From 66-474 sp035281745 (GTDB lineage: Bacteria > Pseudomonadota > Gammaproteobacteria > Xanthomonadales > Rhodanobacteraceae), in NCBI GenBank assembly GCA_035281745.1, contig DATEDI010000014.1, positions 62,001 through 126,000 on the forward strand: a stretch of DNA of 64,000 bases. Direction: 5' to 3'. The notes beneath the pieces were generated by a model. That model saw only the letters and a program-made list of their open reading frames with translations, made no database searches and had not been told where the DNA came from. A program made the position numbers and the translations under genes. Positions 42,741 through 51,190 of this stretch are shown piece by piece; positions within the stretch are counted from its first letter, which is position 1, and each line of letters begins with the position of its first letter.

Positions 42741-43598
42741 ATGATTCCCCCAGCCGGCCTGCAGGCGCTGATAGACAACGGTGTGATCGACGAGGTCTTG
42801 CGTCCGCTGAAAAGCGGCAAGGAAGCTTCGGTCTATGTCGTGCGCTCGGGCAGCGAGGTGCGTTGCGCCAAGGTCTACAAGGACATGGCCCAGCGCAGCT
42901 TCCAGCAGCGTGCCCAGTATCAGGAAGGCCGCAAGGTGCGTGGCAGCCGCCAGGCGCGCGCCATGGGCAAGGCCAGCAAGTTCGGGCGCAGGGAAGCCGA
43001 GGCCGCCTGGAAAAATGCCGAGGTGGATGCGTTGTATCAGCTGGTCGGCGCCGGCGTGCGGGTGCCGCAGCCGTACGGCTATTTCGGCGGCGTGCTGGTG
43101 ATGGAACTGGTTGCCGATGCAGATGGCAGTCCGGCACCGCAGCTCGGCAGGGTGGAGTTGTCGGCGCAGACAGCGCGCGAGTACCACCGCTTCCTGGTCC
43201 GCCAGATCGCGCGCATGTTGTGCGAAGGGCTGATCCACGGCGACCTGTCCGAATACAACGTGCTGGTGGCATCCGATGGTCCGGTCATCATCGATCTGCC
43301 GCAGGTGGTCAGCGCCGCCGGCAACAATGCCGCACGCACCATGTTGCGACGGGACGTGGGCAACATCACGATCACTCTGTCGCGCTTTGCGCCGGAACTG
43401 CTCGATACCCATTACGCCGAGGAAATGTGGGCGTTGTTCGAGCAGGGCCAACTGCGGCCGGACAGCGAACTCACCGGCTACTTCGTATTCGACGAGGGCG
43501 AGGCAGACGTCGACAGCGTGATGCGATCGATCATCGATGCGCGCGAAGAGGCCATCATCCGCCAGCGGGGGCGCGAGTTGACGGAGGCGGAAGGGTGA
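42741..43598 (+). CDS. RIO-family serine kinase (RIO1-like)
   Basis: 285-residue atypical protein kinase. The ATP-binding region PLKSGKEASVYVV, the conserved Lys in VRCAKVYKD, the catalytic loop HGDLSEYNVLV (Asp, Asn) and the metal-binding IIDLPQVV are those of RIO1. The signature STGKEA-type loop is SGKEAS. RIO1 kinases mature ribosomal subunits in archaea and eukaryotes; bacterial members are scattered and their targets are unknown. A palindrome lies directly upstream. ATG 42741 has no strong SD. Confidence 0.92.
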   Translation: MIPPAGLQALIDNGVIDEVLRPLKSGKEASVYVVRSGSEVRCAKVYKDMAQRSFQQRAQYQEGRKVRGSRQARAMGKASKFGRREAEAAWKNAEVDALYQLVGAGVRVPQPYGYFGGVLVMELVADADGSPAPQLGRVELSAQTAREYHRFLVRQIARMLCEGLIHGDLSEYNVLVASDGPVIIDLPQVVSAAGNNAARTMLRRDVGNITITLSRFAPELLDTHYAEEMWALFEQGQLRPDSELTGYFVFDEGEADVDSVMRSIIDAREEAIIRQRGRELTEAEG

Positions 43599-43627
43599 GG
43601 TTGGCTGTTACGTAGGCATTGGCGATC

Positions 43628-43660
43628 GGCGGGATACGCCGCTATGCGGCTTCTCCCGCC
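43628..43660. repeat. GGCGGGA...TCCCGCC hairpin repeat
   Basis: GGCGGGA (43628-43634) pairs with TCCCGCC (43654-43660), and inside it GCCGC-TAT-GCGGC pairs perfectly. It is a small relative of the GTAGGGCGGG elements at 45772 and 51731. It may also end kinase transcription. Confidence 0.6.
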
Positions 43661-43682
43661 CTACACGCTCTACCCGACAACA

Positions 43683-43724
43683 GGGTCAGGTTCACTTCGA
43701 CAAGCGAATAAGTGAACCTGACCC
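43683..43724. repeat. Inverted GGGTCAGGTTCACTT pair (REP-like)
   Basis: GGGTCAGGTTCACTT (43683-43697) and AAGTGAACCTGACCC (43710-43724) are perfect 15-bp arms with a 12-nt loop. It stands between convergent genes and can act as a terminator. Motifs of this kind are found around RAYT (REP-associated) transposase genes, but no transposase is in the window. Confidence 0.7.
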
Positions 43725-43732
43725 CGTTTCAG

Positions 43733-44443
43733 TCAAAGTGGCTGTGCGCTTTTGCGCTTGCGGGCGTACAGCGCGGTCAGGCCGAACAGGCCAATCGCGA
43801 ACAAGGGCAGAGAGTCAGGCTCCGGCACGGACACGAGACTGACGGTAAAGGAGCCGTAGCGGCCGGGCGGCGCGGTGCCGTCGGGGCCGGCATTCGGATT
43901 GTCGACCAAGCCATTCGCATCGGCCAGTCCGGCCGCGTAAATGATGGGACCACCGCCCACGTTGCCATTGCTCCAGAATGCGCCGGTGTACCCTCCGGCG
44001 ACATTGAATGCTACGCCGAAGATGTCGAAGTAGCCGCCGGAAAACGGATAGGTCAGCGTGGGTACGCCCTTGGTGAGCGTAAGACAGACGGCGGGGGAGT
44101 TGCCCGCTGGGTAAAACAGATCATCGTAGGACAAGCCGCCCGCGGTAAACGCAACGCCGGGGTTGGCAAGCGTGTTGCTCACGTAGGACACCGGTGTGTA
44201 CAGCCCGGTGATTGCGCCGGAAACGCCGACATTCGTGTCGGAGAATGTTCCGCTGATGCCGGTGATTTCATAGCCGGGTGGCGTTGCAGAATTTGCGCTC
44301 TGGGATCCCACCTGGAATGTTCCGGACGCGGTGACGCCGTTTCCGTTGAACGAAAACGCATAATTCATTTCGTTTGCGAACGCGGCCGGCGCACACGCCA
44401 CCGCTGCCACCAGCCCAAGTAACGCAAGATGCTTTGTCTTCAT
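43733..44443 (-). CDS. PEP-CTERM sorted exoprotein
   Basis: 236 residues. A signal peptide (MKTKHLALLGLVAAVACAPA) is followed by a Gly/Asn/Thr-rich beta-type body and the sorting end VPEPDSLPLFAIGLFGLTAL plus basic YARKRKSAQPL: the PEP motif, hydrophobic segment and Arg/Lys cluster recognised by exosortase. Such proteins are cut and attached to or released with exopolysaccharide. No exosortase or EPS gene is in this window. ATG 44443 has GGAGG eight bases upstream; the reading frame also has a distal ATG that is less likely. Confidence 0.88.
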   Translation of the reverse strand: MKTKHLALLGLVAAVACAPAAFANEMNYAFSFNGNGVTASGTFQVGSQSANSATPPGYEITGISGTFSDTNVGVSGAITGLYTPVSYVSNTLANPGVAFTAGGLSYDDLFYPAGNSPAVCLTLTKGVPTLTYPFSGGYFDIFGVAFNVAGGYTGAFWSNGNVGGGPIIYAAGLADANGLVDNPNAGPDGTAPPGRYGSFTVSLVSVPEPDSLPLFAIGLFGLTALYARKRKSAQPL

Positions 44444-44848
44444 CGCAGGACCTCCAGGGATAGGAACGCGCATTTGTGAAGTCGATGCAGGCCGGCATTA
44501 GGAAGGCTGTTCCCGGCTTGAGGCTGTCGGCAACGCTGCGTTCGGTTGGCCTGCGTCTCTGCGCAATGCAGGTCTTGTTGGCCGGTCGATCAGAAACGCT
44601 TCCAGCATTTCCCGTGCCATGATTTCAAGTAATTGTTTATGGGGGATTTGCGGCAGAACGTCTGAACGCATTTATACAAAAAACGTAAAGGAATTCGACG
44701 TTTCGGGCGAGCAATCAAACGCCGAGGGAGTGCCGCAAACCGCTGTCACCTGTTATCAGTGCATCGATTTTCGCGGCAAGCCTTCAACGCTACGCGCACC
44801 GTGCATCGCGCTACGATGCAAGATGTTCATTGGAGGAGGGCAGCGATT
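44444..44848. other. 405-bp divergent intergenic region
   Basis: Between the PEP-CTERM gene and the DUF5996 gene. Its composition is more AT-rich than the rest, with TTTATACAAAAAACG around 44670-44685. It should hold both promoters. A TACGAT (44812-44817) before GGAGGAGGG is a possible -10 for the DUF5996 gene. No other feature is recognised. Confidence 0.45.
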
Positions 44849-45760
44849 GTGCGACCGGATGACGACGCTTGCTGGCCCGCGTTGCCGTATGACGCATGGA
44901 AGGACACCTACGCTACGTTGCATCTGTGGTCACAGGTGGTCGGCAAGGTCGCGCTGGCGCTTGCCGCCCCGCTCAATCACTGCTGGGGCGTGGCGCTGCG
45001 GGTCACGCCGCGCGGTTTGACGACCCGGCCGTTGTCGCACGGCGAACGTGCTTTCACCGTCCAGTTCGATTTCGTCGATCACCAGTTGCGGGTGCTCGCG
45101 TCGGATGGCGAGACGCGCACGTTGGAACTGCGTCCGCGCAGCGTCGCTGATTTTTATCGTGCATTGCTGAACACACTGGACGACATGGGATTGCCAGTGA
45201 AGATCCATCCGATGTCGACGGAATTGCCCGAACCCGTTCGACTGGATCGCGATACGCAGCACCACAGCTACGACCCCGACTACGCGAACCGCCTGAGCCG
45301 CATCCTGGTGCAAGTGGATCGCGTGTTCACCGATTCACAGTGTGCATTCGTCGGCAAGTGCAGTCCGGTGAATTTCTTCTGGGGCAGTTTCGACATGGCG
45401 GTGACGCGCTTTTCCGGCCGGCGTGCGCCGCCGCGCGAGGGGCCGGCGTTCGAGCGCGATGCGTATTCACACGAAGTGATCAGCCACGGTTTCTGGCCTG
45501 GCAGCGGACCGGTGCCGGAACCGGCGTTCTACGCGTATGCCGTGCCGCAGCCGGCGGGATTGAAGGATGCGCAGGTGCAACCGGATGCGGCGTATTACCA
45601 CGAAGGCCTTGGCGAGTTCATCCTGCCTTACGAAGCGGTGCGCCAGTCCGACGCGCCAGATCGCGTGATTCACGCCTTCATCGACAGCACTTACGCTCGG
45701 GCCGCGGATCTCGCGCATTGGGATCGCAACGCGCTTGATCGAGTAACGGCGGTCGGATGA
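44849..45760 (+). CDS. DUF5996 family protein
   Basis: 303 residues, no signal or membrane segment. It starts (GTG) MRPDDDACWPALPYDAWKDT, then YATLHLWSQVVGKVALALAP-like, the family opening. Other family features are HCWGVALRVTPRGL, NFFWGSFDMAVTRFSGR and YHEGLGEFILPYE. The start is set by a strong SD GGAGGAGGG (44832-44840) eight bases upstream; the open frame further up is not used. The function is unknown; the conserved His/Asp residues suggest an enzyme. Confidence 0.88.
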   Translation: MRPDDDACWPALPYDAWKDTYATLHLWSQVVGKVALALAAPLNHCWGVALRVTPRGLTTRPLSHGERAFTVQFDFVDHQLRVLASDGETRTLELRPRSVADFYRALLNTLDDMGLPVKIHPMSTELPEPVRLDRDTQHHSYDPDYANRLSRILVQVDRVFTDSQCAFVGKCSPVNFFWGSFDMAVTRFSGRRAPPREGPAFERDAYSHEVISHGFWPGSGPVPEPAFYAYAVPQPAGLKDAQVQPDAAYYHEGLGEFILPYEAVRQSDAPDRVIHAFIDSTYARAADLAHWDRNALDRVTAVG

Positions 45761-45771
45761 GCTGAGCACGC

Positions 45772-45857
45772 GTAGGGCGGGAGGAGCGCAGCGCATCCCG
45801 CCGTTGTGCGAACGGTTGACGGCGGGATGCGCTGCAGCACGGCTACTCGCGCCCTAC
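45772..45857. repeat. GTAGGGCGGG palindromic repeat
   Basis: GTAGGGCGGGAGGAGCGCAG...CATCCCGCC is mirrored by GGCGGGATGCGCTGC...GCCCTAC. It lies between DUF5996 and the convergent VOC gene. Related copies are at 43628, 51731-52000 and 62674-62812. Confidence 0.7.
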
Positions 45858-45903
45858 CTTGCAATGATCGAGCGAAGCGCGTTCGAGACTGCCCGATGTG
45901 CAA

Positions 45904-46326
45904 TCACTTCGCAAACAACTTCGAGCGATCCGCGAACGCCTTGAACTCCAGTGCGTTGCCCGATGGATCGAGCAGGAACATCGTGGCTTGTTCGCCGGGT
46001 TGACCTTTGAAGCGCACGTGCGGTTCGATCACGAAATGCGTGCCGGCTTCGCGCAACTTCTCGGCGAGCGCGTGCCACGCATCCATGTCCAGCACCACGC
46101 CGAAGTGGCGCACCGGCACGTCGTCGCCGTCCACGTCGTGCGCGGCCGCCGCGTGCAGTTCTTCCGGCGCGACGTGCGCGACGATCTGGTGGCCAAAGAA
46201 ATCGAAGTCCACCCATGCGTCGCTTGAGCGTCCTTCCGCGCAACCTAGCAGGCCGCCGTAGAAACCGCGCGCTTCGCCCAGCGAGGCGACGGGAAAGGCG
46301 AGATGGAAGGGAGGCAGGTCGTGCAT
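45904..46326 (-). CDS. VOC-family (glyoxalase-fold) protein
   Basis: 140-residue VOC protein with two domains: MHDLPPFHLAFPVASLGEAR (metal His) and VRHFGVVLDMDAWHALAE, then FLLDPSGNALEFKAF (His is replaced; Glu in LEFK is present). It resembles extradiol dioxygenase-like proteins. The substrate is unknown. It is on the minus strand, divergent from a small coiled-coil gene. Confidence 0.87.
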   Translation of the reverse strand: MHDLPPFHLAFPVASLGEARGFYGGLLGCAEGRSSDAWVDFDFFGHQIVAHVAPEELHAAAAHDVDGDDVPVRHFGVVLDMDAWHALAEKLREAGTHFVIEPHVRFKGQPGEQATMFLLDPSGNALEFKAFADRSKLFAK

Positions 46327-46449
46327 GGTGGCTCCGCGCTCATTGCGTCACGTCAGTATGCACGAAGCGCGAGGACGGTACGGCGCCGGCGTTTCGTTGC
46401 CGTTGTGTTTGCGGTCGTAGCATGGCACGGGCCTCGACAGGAGCATGCC

Positions 46450-46725
46450 ATGGCCGACGAAAATGCCAGCAAGCAACTCGAACACGTCACCGACACGTTG
46501 ACGCAGCTCAAGGAGATGCACCACTACGCGAAGAACAACGTCGAGCGGCTCACCGCGATCTGGCTGCTGTTCGACGGTGAACTGTCGAAGCTGAAGCAGA
46601 CCGACACGATCGACGACCTGATGAACCGGCAGGGCCAGTTGCACGACGCGCTTGAGAAAGCGATCGGCGATCTCGAAGCGCTGCAGCAAAAGCTGCAACC
46701 GCCGCCGGAGGAAGCGGCGGGGTGA
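46450..46725 (+). CDS. Small coiled-coil protein, 91 aa
   Basis: Function unknown. It is almost wholly helical and charged: KQLEHVTDTLTQLKEMHHYA, then KLKQTDTIDDLMNRQGQLHD and AIGDLEALQQKLQ; heptad-type Leu spacing suggests a coiled coil or a phasin-like helix pair. It ends in EEAAG. ATG 46450 is preceded by AGGAG. The frame opens further upstream but no other start has an SD. Confidence 0.7.
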   Translation: MADENASKQLEHVTDTLTQLKEMHHYAKNNVERLTAIWLLFDGELSKLKQTDTIDDLMNRQGQLHDALEKAIGDLEALQQKLQPPPEEAAG

Positions 46726-46919
46726 GCCTGGCGAAACTCTCCAAATCATCCCACTCATAACCGGCATTAAGGCCCCGCCTGAGTCCGGCGGCTGGCACCG
46801 TTTGCGGGTGCTATTCCGGACAGGATGCGCCGCCGATATAGTCGCGTCGACCGTCGGCGGCCTGCGTTGCGCCGGGCGGCAGCGGCGGTATCGGCGAGTG
46901 GCTTTCGGGTCGCAAATGC

Positions 46920-48971
46920 ATGGGCGCATTCGATTCCTTCCTGCTCGAACTCAAGCGCCGGCATGTGTATCGCGTGGCCGTGGCCTATGCCGCCATCGGC
47001 TGGCTGCTGGTGCAAGTCATCACCCAGGTGTTCCCGGTGTTTGCGCTGCCGTTGTGGTTGCAGCAGGCGGCGGTGCTCGTGGTCCTGAGCGGGTTTCCGG
47101 TCGCGCTGGTCTGGGCGTGGGGCAGGGAAGTGAAACTGCGGCGCAAGCGCGCAGCGGCGGTTGCGCCCGGCACGCCTGTGCATGGCCGCCACGTCGATGT
47201 ATTCGTGCTGCTGATGCTGGTTCTGGTGGTCGGCCTGGTCGCCGCGCTGTGGTCGGCGCAGCATGTGTTGTTGCGCAAGCCATCTAACTTCAGGGCGGCG
47301 ACCGGTGCGGCGGGGGGCGGCGGCAAATCGATCGCGGTGTTGCCGTTCGAGAACCTCTCGCCCGATCGCGACAACGCGTATTTCGCGGACGGCATGCAGG
47401 AACAGATCCTGACGCAACTGACCCGCCTGAGCGGATTGAAAACCATATCGCGCACCTCGACCGCGAAGTACGCCAGCCATCCGGAGGACGTGAAGGCCAT
47501 CGGCCAGGAGCTGGGTGTCGGCAACGTGCTGGAAGGCAGCGTGCAGAAGGCCGGCAACCAGGCGCGCATAAGCCTGCAGTTGATCGATACCGACACCGAC
47601 GCGCAGGTGTGGGCAGAGACCTACGACCGCAATCTGGACAACGTGTTCACCGTCGAAAGCGACGTCGCCACGCAAGTGGCGGATGCGTTGCAGGTCACGT
47701 TGTTGCCGAAGGAGAAGCAAGCACTGGCGAAGGCGCCGACGCGCAACGCGTACGCTTACCAGGCGTTGCTGCGCGGCGAAGCGGCACAACAACGCGCCGA
47801 CGTGAGTTGGAAGCAACCGGACATCGATGCGGCGATCTCGGCGTATCAGGAGGCCGTCGCCGCGGACCCGCAATTCGCACTGGCCTGGGCGCGGTTGGGC
47901 TATGCCTATGCGTGGACGATCAATTTCGTCCCTTCGATCGATGCACACGCGATGGCGGCCAAGAGCAAGCAGGCCTTCGGCAAGGCGCTCGCCCTGAATC
48001 CAAACTTGCCGGAAGCGCATGTCGCCGCGGGCTTCTATCACGAGTGGGCGGAGAACGACGACGTGGCCGCGCAGGCGCAATTCAAGCAGGCGTTGGCGCT
48101 GAATCCGCGGAATGCCAACGCCCAGTTGGCATTGGCCGATACGGAATACCACCTCGGGCGTCTGGGCGACGCGAACGCGGCCTACGAGCATGCGGTGAGT
48201 CTGGACCCGCGCAACGTGCTGGCGCTGCAGGGATTGGCCTGGCTCGAAGGCGAGCGCCATGAATATGTCGCGGCGGACCACAACCTGCTGAAGGCGCTAG
48301 ACGTCAACTACCACGCCGGGCTGACCTGGGGCATGCGCGATTTCATGGCCTACTTTTCCACCGGCAGCGGCGCCGCGCAACTGGCGATGATCATGGCCGC
48401 GCCTCCCGATGTGCGGGCGATCCCGACCCACCTTGTCGATCATGCGCAGGCGCTGTATCACTCGCGCGATTACGCGGCGGCGCTGGCATTGTTCACTTCG
48501 AGCCGGGGCTCGGCGTACAGTGAGCAGTCCCTTTGCATTTGGCGGGCCGATACCCAATGGCAGCTTGCGCAGCACGACGCTGCACTGGCCGAGTACCAGC
48601 ATTGCGCGGATTTGATCCTGGCGGATCACGATCATGAATCCCATGCATATGAATCGGCGCAGCTGGGTTGGACCTATGTACGGCTGGGGCGCAAGCAGGA
48701 TGCCGAGCGGGAAGGCCGGCACGCCGTGGCGATCCTGCCGATTTCAAGGAATTGGGAGAGGGGAGCCGACATGCTGATGGCCCTCGCGAAAATCGAGGCG
48801 CAGTTGGGCCATGCCGACAAGGCGGTGCCGATCCTGGATGCACTGGTGTCAACCGCCCACGGCGGCACGATCACGATTGCCACGGTGCGCACCGACGTGG
48901 ATCTGGACCCGATCCGGGATACGCCTGAGTTCAAGCGGCTGCTGCAACGCTACGCCAGCGTGCACTACTGA
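46920..48971 (+). CDS. TolB-like/TPR membrane protein
   Basis: 683 residues. Two N-terminal membrane segments (about 20-60 and 96-118) follow ELKRRHVYRVAVAYAAIGWLL-type sequence. Then a TolB-amino-terminal-like region KSIAVLPFENLSPDRDNAYF, with ADGMQEQILTQLTRLSGLKTI and LEGSVQKAGNQARISLQLID, then a series of TPR units from ~275 to 650 (for example ALAWARLGYAYAWT; AQAQFKQALALNPRNANAQL; AAYEHAVSLDPRNVLALQGL). This arrangement is common in Xanthomonadales, often coupled with adenylate-cyclase or winged-HTH modules, which are missing here. It may be a periplasmic-facing sensor or scaffold. Confidence 0.88.
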   Translation: MGAFDSFLLELKRRHVYRVAVAYAAIGWLLVQVITQVFPVFALPLWLQQAAVLVVLSGFPVALVWAWGREVKLRRKRAAAVAPGTPVHGRHVDVFVLLMLVLVVGLVAALWSAQHVLLRKPSNFRAATGAAGGGGKSIAVLPFENLSPDRDNAYFADGMQEQILTQLTRLSGLKTISRTSTAKYASHPEDVKAIGQELGVGNVLEGSVQKAGNQARISLQLIDTDTDAQVWAETYDRNLDNVFTVESDVATQVADALQVTLLPKEKQALAKAPTRNAYAYQALLRGEAAQQRADVSWKQPDIDAAISAYQEAVAADPQFALAWARLGYAYAWTINFVPSIDAHAMAAKSKQAFGKALALNPNLPEAHVAAGFYHEWAENDDVAAQAQFKQALALNPRNANAQLALADTEYHLGRLGDANAAYEHAVSLDPRNVLALQGLAWLEGERHEYVAADHNLLKALDVNYHAGLTWGMRDFMAYFSTGSGAAQLAMIMAAPPDVRAIPTHLVDHAQALYHSRDYAAALALFTSSRGSAYSEQSLCIWRADTQWQLAQHDAALAEYQHCADLILADHDHESHAYESAQLGWTYVRLGRKQDAEREGRHAVAILPISRNWERGADMLMALAKIEAQLGHADKAVPILDALVSTAHGGTITIATVRTDVDLDPIRDTPEFKRLLQRYASVHY

Positions 48972-48982
48972 ACTGCTGCTCC

Positions 48983-49528
48983 TTAGACGCTTTTGTACTG
49001 CTCAATCCACTTGTCGATGGTGGACTTTGGCAGCGGGAAATAGCCGTTGCTGACTTCCGGATCAACGGCATGGGCATCCGCCATCAGGTGCACGTGCCAT
49101 GCGCCGACGCGTGCGACCTGCACGCAGTCGTCGATTTCGTGCAGATCGTCCTTGTGGGTTTCTACGTGGTCTTGCAGCAACGTTTGTTTCGCGCGTTTCT
49201 TCGCCTCGGTCTTGTTCGGCGCCCCGAAGAATCCCCACGCGTGGTGTTCGCCGAACACGCCGGGCTGGTAACCGCCGATGTTGATGAAGTAGAGGTGCAG
49301 TCCGTTATTGGGCGGCGTGCGCGACAACCGCACGCGATAGCCTTCCACACGGTCGAGAAAACACCATGCGTCCACGTGCAGCCCGCGTGGATCGCCGAAC
49401 CAGCCATCCAGCAGCTGGTCGTGCACGGATTCCAGTGAATCGCCGACGGCGAACGCGACATCGTGCAGTTCGGTTTTCGCGCGGGGCGCGGTGCCGCCCA
49501 GTACGGCGGCGATCAGGCGTTCGGTCAT
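48983..49528 (-). CDS. DUF1543 family protein
   Basis: 181 residues. LIAAVLGGTAPRAKTELHDV is the family start, followed by HVDAWCFLDRVEGYRV, LYFINIGGYQPGVFGEHHAW and FGAPNKTEAKKRAK. A second region repeats part of this pattern with VDVARVGAWHVHL-like sequence. ATG 49528 is preferred by homology to family starts; the frame is open to 49597 but lacks an SD. The function is unknown. No signal peptide. Confidence 0.85.
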   Translation of the reverse strand: MTERLIAAVLGGTAPRAKTELHDVAFAVGDSLESVHDQLLDGWFGDPRGLHVDAWCFLDRVEGYRVRLSRTPPNNGLHLYFINIGGYQPGVFGEHHAWGFFGAPNKTEAKKRAKQTLLQDHVETHKDDLHEIDDCVQVARVGAWHVHLMADAHAVDPEVSNGYFPLPKSTIDKWIEQYKSV

Positions 49529-49668
49529 GCTGGAGCGGGTCGGCAAGGACGTCGCCATCATGCCATGCGGTGCCTGCGGCGTCTGCTCAAGGTGCACGTT
49601 TCACGCCGCTTTCAAGCAGGCGTGCGTAGGCTTCCAGGCGATTCCTCTGCCTTCATGGATGAAGCGAA

Positions 49669-50010
49669 ATGAAACACAAGACGTTGTCGCTGGAGTCCGA
49701 TTTCGAGGTCGCGTTCGCGGTGTGTGAGGTGCAAGCAGCGGAGATGACGCTTGCGCCGGGTTCGAACACCGGCGGCCCGGACAACCGCCACCGCGGTGCC
49801 GACCAATGGATGTACGTGGTTTCCGGAAATGGCGTCGCCATCGTCGATGGCATGCGGCAGCCGCTGCAGGCCGGAAGCTTGCTCGTGATCGAACGCGGCG
49901 AAACCCACGAGATCCGCTGTACCGGTGACGAGCCGCTGCGGACGGTCAACTTCTACTCGCCACCTGCGTACGACGACGAAGGGAAAGAGTTGCCGGCGGG
50001 CGAGGCATAA
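49669..50010 (+). CDS. Cupin-domain protein
   Basis: 113 residues. A single cupin: MTLAPGSNTGGPDNRHRGAD (motif 1, with His) and LQAGSLLVIERGETHEIRCT (motif 2, with His and Glu). It may bind a metal and a small molecule. The function is not clear. It is divergent from nothing close; the next gene on the other strand is a short exported protein. Confidence 0.85.
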   Translation: MKHKTLSLESDFEVAFAVCEVQAAEMTLAPGSNTGGPDNRHRGADQWMYVVSGNGVAIVDGMRQPLQAGSLLVIERGETHEIRCTGDEPLRTVNFYSPPAYDDEGKELPAGEA

Positions 50011-50071
50011 GCTGGATCGAAGCGGCCGACGGGCGGCGATTGACTGCCGTTCGATATCGCCCTTGACGTAT

Positions 50072-50704
50072 TTACTGTCGTGCGATTCGCGGAGCGCCCG
50101 CAGGCCTTGGCGCCGCGTTGCCGGAGAAATTTGCACGCACGGGCATCGCGGCGACCGGGGCCGCAGCGCGGGCAGCCGATCGTGGCGCGGCAGATGCATG
50201 CGGCGCGAAGCGCGGCGACTGCGATTGATAAAGCGGATGCGCAGGAAAGCGTTCGAAGTGGCGCAAGGCGTGGTCTGCGCGACGACCCGTGTCATCGGAG
50301 ACGAGCGCCAGTTCGAGACCGCCGTTGATCACGTTCCAATGCAGCGCACCGCCATAAGCGAGCGGCATGCTTTTCACGTACACGAAATTCGCGTCGTACT
50401 TGCCGTCCTTGCGCGGCTGCACGCGCATGGCGATCTCCATGATGAACCGGCTGGCGGTCGGCTTGCCGCGGTTCATCGCGGGTTCGGCAATCCATGCGTC
50501 GATCTGCTTGACCAGCATTTGCCGCACCCAAGGCTCCAGTTGCTGGCTGGGAAGAATGTCGGTGACACGGCCCTGGGCGTTCACCTGCACCACTACCGGC
50601 ATGACCCGCGGCGTGAATTCAACGAGCGAGCCGGATGATGCCATTGCGGTTCCCGCGAAAGCGGCGGCGACGCACCCAAGCAGCCAAGCATGACGTGATT
50701 TCAT
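50072..50704 (-). CDS. Exported uncharacterised protein, 210 aa
   Basis: A signal peptide (MKSRHAWLLGCVAAAFAGTA) ends near residue 22. The mature domain (about 25-140) has a beta-strand pattern with LVEFTPRVMPVVVQVNAQGR and GKYDANFVYVKSMPLAYGG; the last 60 residues are Ala, Arg and Pro-rich (SQSPRFAPHASAAPRSAARA) and look disordered. The first half may be TonB-C-like (VNAQGRVTDI). ATG 50704 has AAGGAGAGG upstream, which decides the start. Confidence 0.78.
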   Translation of the reverse strand: MKSRHAWLLGCVAAAFAGTAMASSGSLVEFTPRVMPVVVQVNAQGRVTDILPSQQLEPWVRQMLVKQIDAWIAEPAMNRGKPTASRFIMEIAMRVQPRKDGKYDANFVYVKSMPLAYGGALHWNVINGGLELALVSDDTGRRADHALRHFERFPAHPLYQSQSPRFAPHASAAPRSAARAAAPVAAMPVRANFSGNAAPRPAGAPRIARQ

Positions 50705-50903
50705 CAACCTCTCCTTCAAGGCTCGTGAAGGCAGCCAGGCACATTCACCGGCTTCACGCCGCATCATACCCTGCTCATCGGCATACGTGGCTCCCGTTTC
50801 ACGCAACGGTAACGAGCAGGGCAGATGCGCGAGGGTTCAGGCCGCGCCTGCTAGACATGGATGGCGTGGCAATGGATGCCACGCTTCACATGAGGACATG
50901 GCG

Positions 50904-51146
50904 ATGGGCAGCAACAAGATGCAGGGCGAAGGCGATTACGAGAGCGCGCGCCGCTATCGCAAAGCCACCGAGGAATCCGCGAAGGAACAGGCCAAGGGCG
51001 GCAAGCCGATCAAGGGTGACGCGCGCCAGGCGTCGGACGCATTGACGCCGGAAGAACGCGAAGGACGTTCGCGGGCCAAGGCGCCGGGACAGGACAAGCG
51101 TGACGCCGCGTACATGGAAGAGCTGGAGCGGAAGAGCAAACATTGA
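50904..51146 (+). CDS. Small hydrophilic protein, 80 aa
   Basis: Function unknown. A highly charged, Lys/Glu/Ala-rich sequence (GDYESARRYRKATEESAKEQ; ALTPEEREGRSRAKAPGQDK) without predicted structure beyond helix; it resembles small stress-type proteins of Xanthomonadales. The start MGSNKMQGEGD at 50904 has GAGG eight bases upstream and is preferred over ATG 50898. Confidence 0.72.
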   Translation: MGSNKMQGEGDYESARRYRKATEESAKEQAKGGKPIKGDARQASDALTPEEREGRSRAKAPGQDKRDAAYMEELERKSKH

Positions 51147-51190
51147 ACGCCTGATCGTTGCGCGGCGCACGGGCTGCGCAGCGACGGCGA

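Noticed and set aside
43683..43724. Insertion sequence
   Set aside because: No transposase frame lies between or beside the arms; only a 42-bp inverted pair is present.
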